Assembly (NCBI GenBank): GCA_036396535.1
Contig: DASWKR010000048.1
Span: 1 to 64,000, forward strand
Direction of reading: 5' to 3'
DNA: 64,000 nucleotides
Source of the DNA: Acidimicrobiia bacterium
GTDB lineage: Bacteria > Actinomycetota > Acidimicrobiia > Spongiisociales > UBA5794
The notes under the pieces are model-generated. The model was not told where the DNA came from. It saw nothing but the letters and a program-made list of their open reading frames with translations, and ran no database searches. Position numbers and translations under genes: made by a program. Of this stretch, positions 61,364 to 64,000 are shown in pieces; the first letter of the stretch is position 1, and each line of letters opens with the position of its first letter.

Positions 61364-62773
61364 ATGATCATCCGTACCCTCGTGGTCCGGGCGGCGACAG
61401 CGTTTCTCGTCATGCTCGGCCTCCTCGCCGCTCCCGGTCCTGCGGTGGCGGCAGCCCAGAAGTGCCCGACGTTCGGCGAGCGCGATACGACCGGCAACCT
61501 CACGAACTCGAGCATCATCGAGGCGTCCGGGCTCGTCGCTTCCCGCACCCATGACAACGTGTACTGGACGCACAACGACAGCGGTGGCACGAACCGCATC
61601 TATGCCATCAACCAGAAGGGCAAGAACCTGGGCTCCTTCCGGTTCGGCAACGTGAGCGTCTCGGATCTCGAGGACATCGCCATCGGCCCGGGGCCCGGCA
61701 AGAGGGACCACATCTACGTCGCCGACATCGGAGACAACGGTCGCAAGCGCCCGTACGTGCGCATCTACCGTTTCCCCGAGCCGAAGATCAGGGACTCGCA
61801 CGGCGACGTTCAGCTTCCGGACTCCGCCGTCGACGTCTTCTACTACAGGTACGAGAACCCGTCGGGCGGAACGTGGTCGCGCGACGCAGAGGGCCTGGCG
61901 GTCGATCCCCAGACGGGCGACGTCGTCGTGATGGAGAAGGAGCTCGGCACCTACCAGGGTATCGACAGGGCGAGCTGGGTGTACCGCATCAAGAAGAAGG
62001 AGCTCGTCGACGGCCGGACGACCACCGCCAAGGCGATGGTGGCTGTGCGTGCCCGATTCGAGCGCACGACCGTCGGGCCGGTCACAGCACTCGACATCTC
62101 ATCGAACGGACGCCTCATCATGGCGAAGAACGGATATGAGGTGTTCTCGTGGATCCGCGCCACGGGCGACAGTGTCTTCCAGACGCTCGCGGCGCGGCCG
62201 GTGACCGGATGCGTCTGGGAGGGCGTCGGCAGCGAGGCCCTCGCCATCAAGCGCGGGATGGGCGCCTTCCTGTCCGTCCCCGAGGGAAGGCATGCTCCGG
62301 TGAGCCGCATCGACTTGAAGGTTCCGGGCGGTGGCGGAGGCGGAGGTGGCAACGGCAGCGGCAAAGGCGAGTGCAACTACCTCGATGCGACGATCGTGGG
62401 GACGAGCGGCAACGACGTGATCGTCGGAACCTCCGGGCGTGACATCATCGACGCCAAGGGCGGCAACGACGTGATCACAGGGCTCGGCGGGCGCGACGTG
62501 ATTTGCGGCGGCAAGGGCGATGACGTGATTCGCGGAAACTCCGGTAGCGACATGCTGCGCGGCGGCCCAGGGCGTGACAAGATCATCGGTGGTGGCGGAT
62601 ACGACAACCTCGTCGGTGGAAGGCACGACGACGTGCTCAAGGGCAGGAACGACAACGACCGTCTCTGGGGCAACCGTGGGGACGACACCCTGCGAGGTGG
62701 AGCGGGCACCGACTGGCTGTACGGGGGAAGCGGCAACGACGATTGCTCGGGGGGCGAGAAGTCAGGCTGCTGA
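61364..62773 (+). CDS. Secreted propeller-like protein with RTX calcium-binding repeats
   Basis: This 469-residue protein has a signal peptide (1-30, ending AVAA), a domain of about 290 residues with beta-propeller-like blades (ASRTHDNVYWTHNDSGG, DLEDIAIGPGPGKRDHIYVAD, SRDAEGLAVDPQTGDVVV), a Gly-rich linker and about ten RTX nonapeptides (GGNDVITGLGG, GGKGDDVIRG, GGAGTDWLYGG). The RTX part should fold on calcium outside the cell. Repeats of this type often go with secretion, but no type I exporter is visible here. The role is unknown. Confidence 0.88.
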   Translation: MIIRTLVVRAATAFLVMLGLLAAPGPAVAAAQKCPTFGERDTTGNLTNSSIIEASGLVASRTHDNVYWTHNDSGGTNRIYAINQKGKNLGSFRFGNVSVSDLEDIAIGPGPGKRDHIYVADIGDNGRKRPYVRIYRFPEPKIRDSHGDVQLPDSAVDVFYYRYENPSGGTWSRDAEGLAVDPQTGDVVVMEKELGTYQGIDRASWVYRIKKKELVDGRTTTAKAMVAVRARFERTTVGPVTALDISSNGRLIMAKNGYEVFSWIRATGDSVFQTLAARPVTGCVWEGVGSEALAIKRGMGAFLSVPEGRHAPVSRIDLKVPGGGGGGGGNGSGKGECNYLDATIVGTSGNDVIVGTSGRDIIDAKGGNDVITGLGGRDVICGGKGDDVIRGNSGSDMLRGGPGRDKIIGGGGYDNLVGGRHDDVLKGRNDNDRLWGNRGDDTLRGGAGTDWLYGGSGNDDCSGGEKSGC

Positions 62774-62784
62774 GCCGGCGACGA

Positions 62785-63216
62785 TCAGTCGAGCCGCATG
62801 CGGACCTCGACCTGACCGGTCTCGTCGTGGACGTGCTCGCCCACGACCCTGAACCCGTACTCCTCGTAGAAGCGGCGTCCCGCCATGTTGGCCTCGAACA
62901 CGTCGAGCTCGAGGTGCGGACGGGCGGCCCTGGCTCGGTCCATCAGTGAGCGGCCTATGCCGCGCCGCTGGAATGCAGGATGGACGAAGATGGCTCCCAC
63001 CTCGTTTCCGAGCAGCGACAGGAAGCCGACGAGGCGCCCATCCACGTCGCAGACCATCGTCTCCGCGATGACGATCCACTCCTCCTCGATCCGCCGTCGC
63101 TCCGCAGCGAGGAATTCGCTCGAAAGGAAGGGGTGGGCGACGAGGGATGCCTCGTACCACACCTCGAGGAGGTCGCCGAGGTCGTCGGCGACGTACGGGC
63201 GGATCGTGCCGGTCAC
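62785..63216 (-). CDS. GNAT acetyltransferase
   Basis: This 143-residue protein resembles the PhnO/YjaB-like GNAT group: acetyl-CoA loop HPAFQRRGIGRSLMDRARAA, then DVFEANMAGRRFYEEYGFRVVG. The substrate is unknown. Its start overlaps the LigD stop as ATGA, so it is co-transcribed with the ligase-polymerase gene. Confidence 0.9.
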   Translation of the reverse strand: MTGTIRPYVADDLGDLLEVWYEASLVAHPFLSSEFLAAERRRIEEEWIVIAETMVCDVDGRLVGFLSLLGNEVGAIFVHPAFQRRGIGRSLMDRARAARPHLELDVFEANMAGRRFYEEYGFRVVGEHVHDETGQVEVRMRLD

Positions 63217-64000
63217 GACCTGAACCTGTCGAATCCCTCATCGACAGTGATGTCCAACTCGGCGAGGCGCGCCGGAATGGCGGCGATCGCCCCATCGAGC
63301 GACACGGCGTGCAGCCCGAGGATCGAGTCGACGCCGAGGCGCGCTTCGACGGTTCCGAGGTTCCATGCATCGGGGGCCACTTCGTCGAGCTCGTCCCAGG
63401 CGATGGGCACGGCAACGGTGGCGTCGGGCCTCGGCCGTAGCGACCACGGGGCGACCCCCGTTTGCCCGTACCTGTTGCGGAGCCAGTCGACGAAAGCGCG
63501 CCCCCGGCGTTTCTCGATGGAGAACTCGGTCGTGAGCACATCCGGCTCGAGGGTGGCGGCGATGGACGCGACCGCCCTGGCGAATGCCCCGACATCCTCG
63601 ACGCCGAGGCTGGGCTCGATCGAGCTCACGACGTGGTAACCCTTCGATCCGGTCGCCATCGGCGCCGACGGGATGTGGAGCGATTCGAGGATGTCGCGCA
63701 CCACCGTGGCGCCCTTCCTGGCAGATGCGGTGTCCCCAGTCTCGGGGTCGATGTCGAGGATCAATCGATCCGGGGTGTCGAGGTGCGGGACCTTGCTCGT
63801 CCACGCGTGGAACGTGACGGTCCCCTGGTTGGCCAGATATGCGATCCCTTCCTCGGTCGACACGGTTGGATAGATCGTCGTTCCGTCCTGTTTGGGCATC
63901 TCGACTCGGCCGATGAAGTCTGGGAAGTGCTTCGATGCGTTCTTCTGCATGAAGCCCTTCTCGGCCACGCCGTTCGGGAAACGTTGCAGCGTGAGCGGTC
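63213..64000 (-). CDS. LigD-type polymerase (primase-like) domain protein, cut by the window edge
   Basis: This is the C-terminal 262 or so residues of a LigD polymerase, which fills and primes ends in non-homologous end joining. Visible motifs are LTLQRFPNG (in the last 30 bases), MQKNASKHFPDFIGRV, the metal-binding LILDIDPETGD and ATGSKGYHVVSSIEP. The reading frame continues past 64000, so the N-terminus (and any ligase or nuclease domain before it) is missing. The apparent GTG at 63968 is internal. Confidence 0.92.
   Translation of the reverse strand, partial: PLTLQRFPNGVAEKGFMQKNASKHFPDFIGRVEMPKQDGTTIYPTVSTEEGIAYLANQGTVTFHAWTSKVPHLDTPDRLILDIDPETGDTASARKGATVVRDILESLHIPSAPMATGSKGYHVVSSIEPSLGVEDVGAFARAVASIAATLEPDVLTTEFSIEKRRGRAFVDWLRNRYGQTGVAPWSLRPRPDATVAVPIAWDELDEVAPDAWNLGTVEARLGVDSILGLHAVSLDGAIAAIPARLAELDITVDEGFDRFRS

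Overview
The window is GC-rich bacterial DNA with tightly packed genes, many four-base ATGA/GTGA overlaps, frequent GTG starts and actinobacterial gene content (homodimeric AceE, group II truncated haemoglobin, SerA followed by a DUF1015 protein, ECF sigma/anti-sigma pairs, LigD polymerase). I infer an Actinomycetota chromosome, perhaps Acidimicrobiia-like; the class is a guess. No rRNA, tRNA, CRISPR array, phage or transposase gene was recognised. Many single genes have a TANNNT box 6-8 nt before the start codon, which suggests widespread leaderless transcription.

Layout. 1-620: hairpin-rich repeats without a gene. 0.6-12.6 kb: a secreted propeller-like protein, a small sulfite-oxidase-fold protein, glycogen branching enzyme, a DUF2330 membrane protein, a zinc-ribbon protein, a class V aminotransferase, an ECF sigma factor coupled to an unusual MGMT-Ada repair protein, a truncated haemoglobin and a DUF427 protein. 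12.7-25.5 kb: serA, a DUF1015 protein and a formate dehydrogenase region. The catalytic FDH chain contains an in-frame UGA followed by a SECIS-like hairpin, so it is very probably a selenoprotein. Its N-terminal 4Fe-4S domain is missing and is instead fused to the end of a NuoG/FdsA-N-like protein about 5 kb downstream, behind a fused FdsG-FdsB protein. A PQQ-type sugar dehydrogenase and an AbiEi/DUF559 gene bracketed by palindromic repeats lie between the two halves; fdhD follows a sigma/anti-sigma pair.

25.5-43.5 kb: two SDRs, a tandem GNAT protein, an alpha/beta hydrolase, a MetY-like enzyme, PEP synthase with its regulatory kinase/phosphorylase, a MacB-like ABC exporter, a cyclase-family hydrolase, a MalK/UgpC-type ATPase convergent with a GH13 glucosidase, and a divergent NarL-type two-component pair. 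43.7-47.5 kb: a giant protein joining an ECF-sigma-like domain, one membrane helix and a Kelch-like propeller. 47.5-51.4 kb: an ABC-2 exporter and a MarR-MFS operon with a perfect palindromic operator. 51.7-56.9 kb: a cytoplasmic subtilase divergent from a TPR-CHAT protease, followed by an ECF sigma factor and a small partner; this resembles a protease-based conflict or signalling island. 57-64 kb: a DsbA/FrnE-like protein, aceE, two secreted repeat proteins, a GNAT protein and the start-truncated end of a LigD polymerase gene.

A 48-bp near-perfect palindrome occurs eleven times between 4.3 and 30.3 kb, nearly always within 20 nt of a gene's 3' end, and is not seen in the right half. It looks like a dispersed terminator or REP-like family. 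The main candidates for new biology are the split selenocysteine formate dehydrogenase, the membrane-tethered sigma-Kelch protein, the palindrome family with its flanked nuclease-like gene, and the CHAT/subtilase/ECF island.
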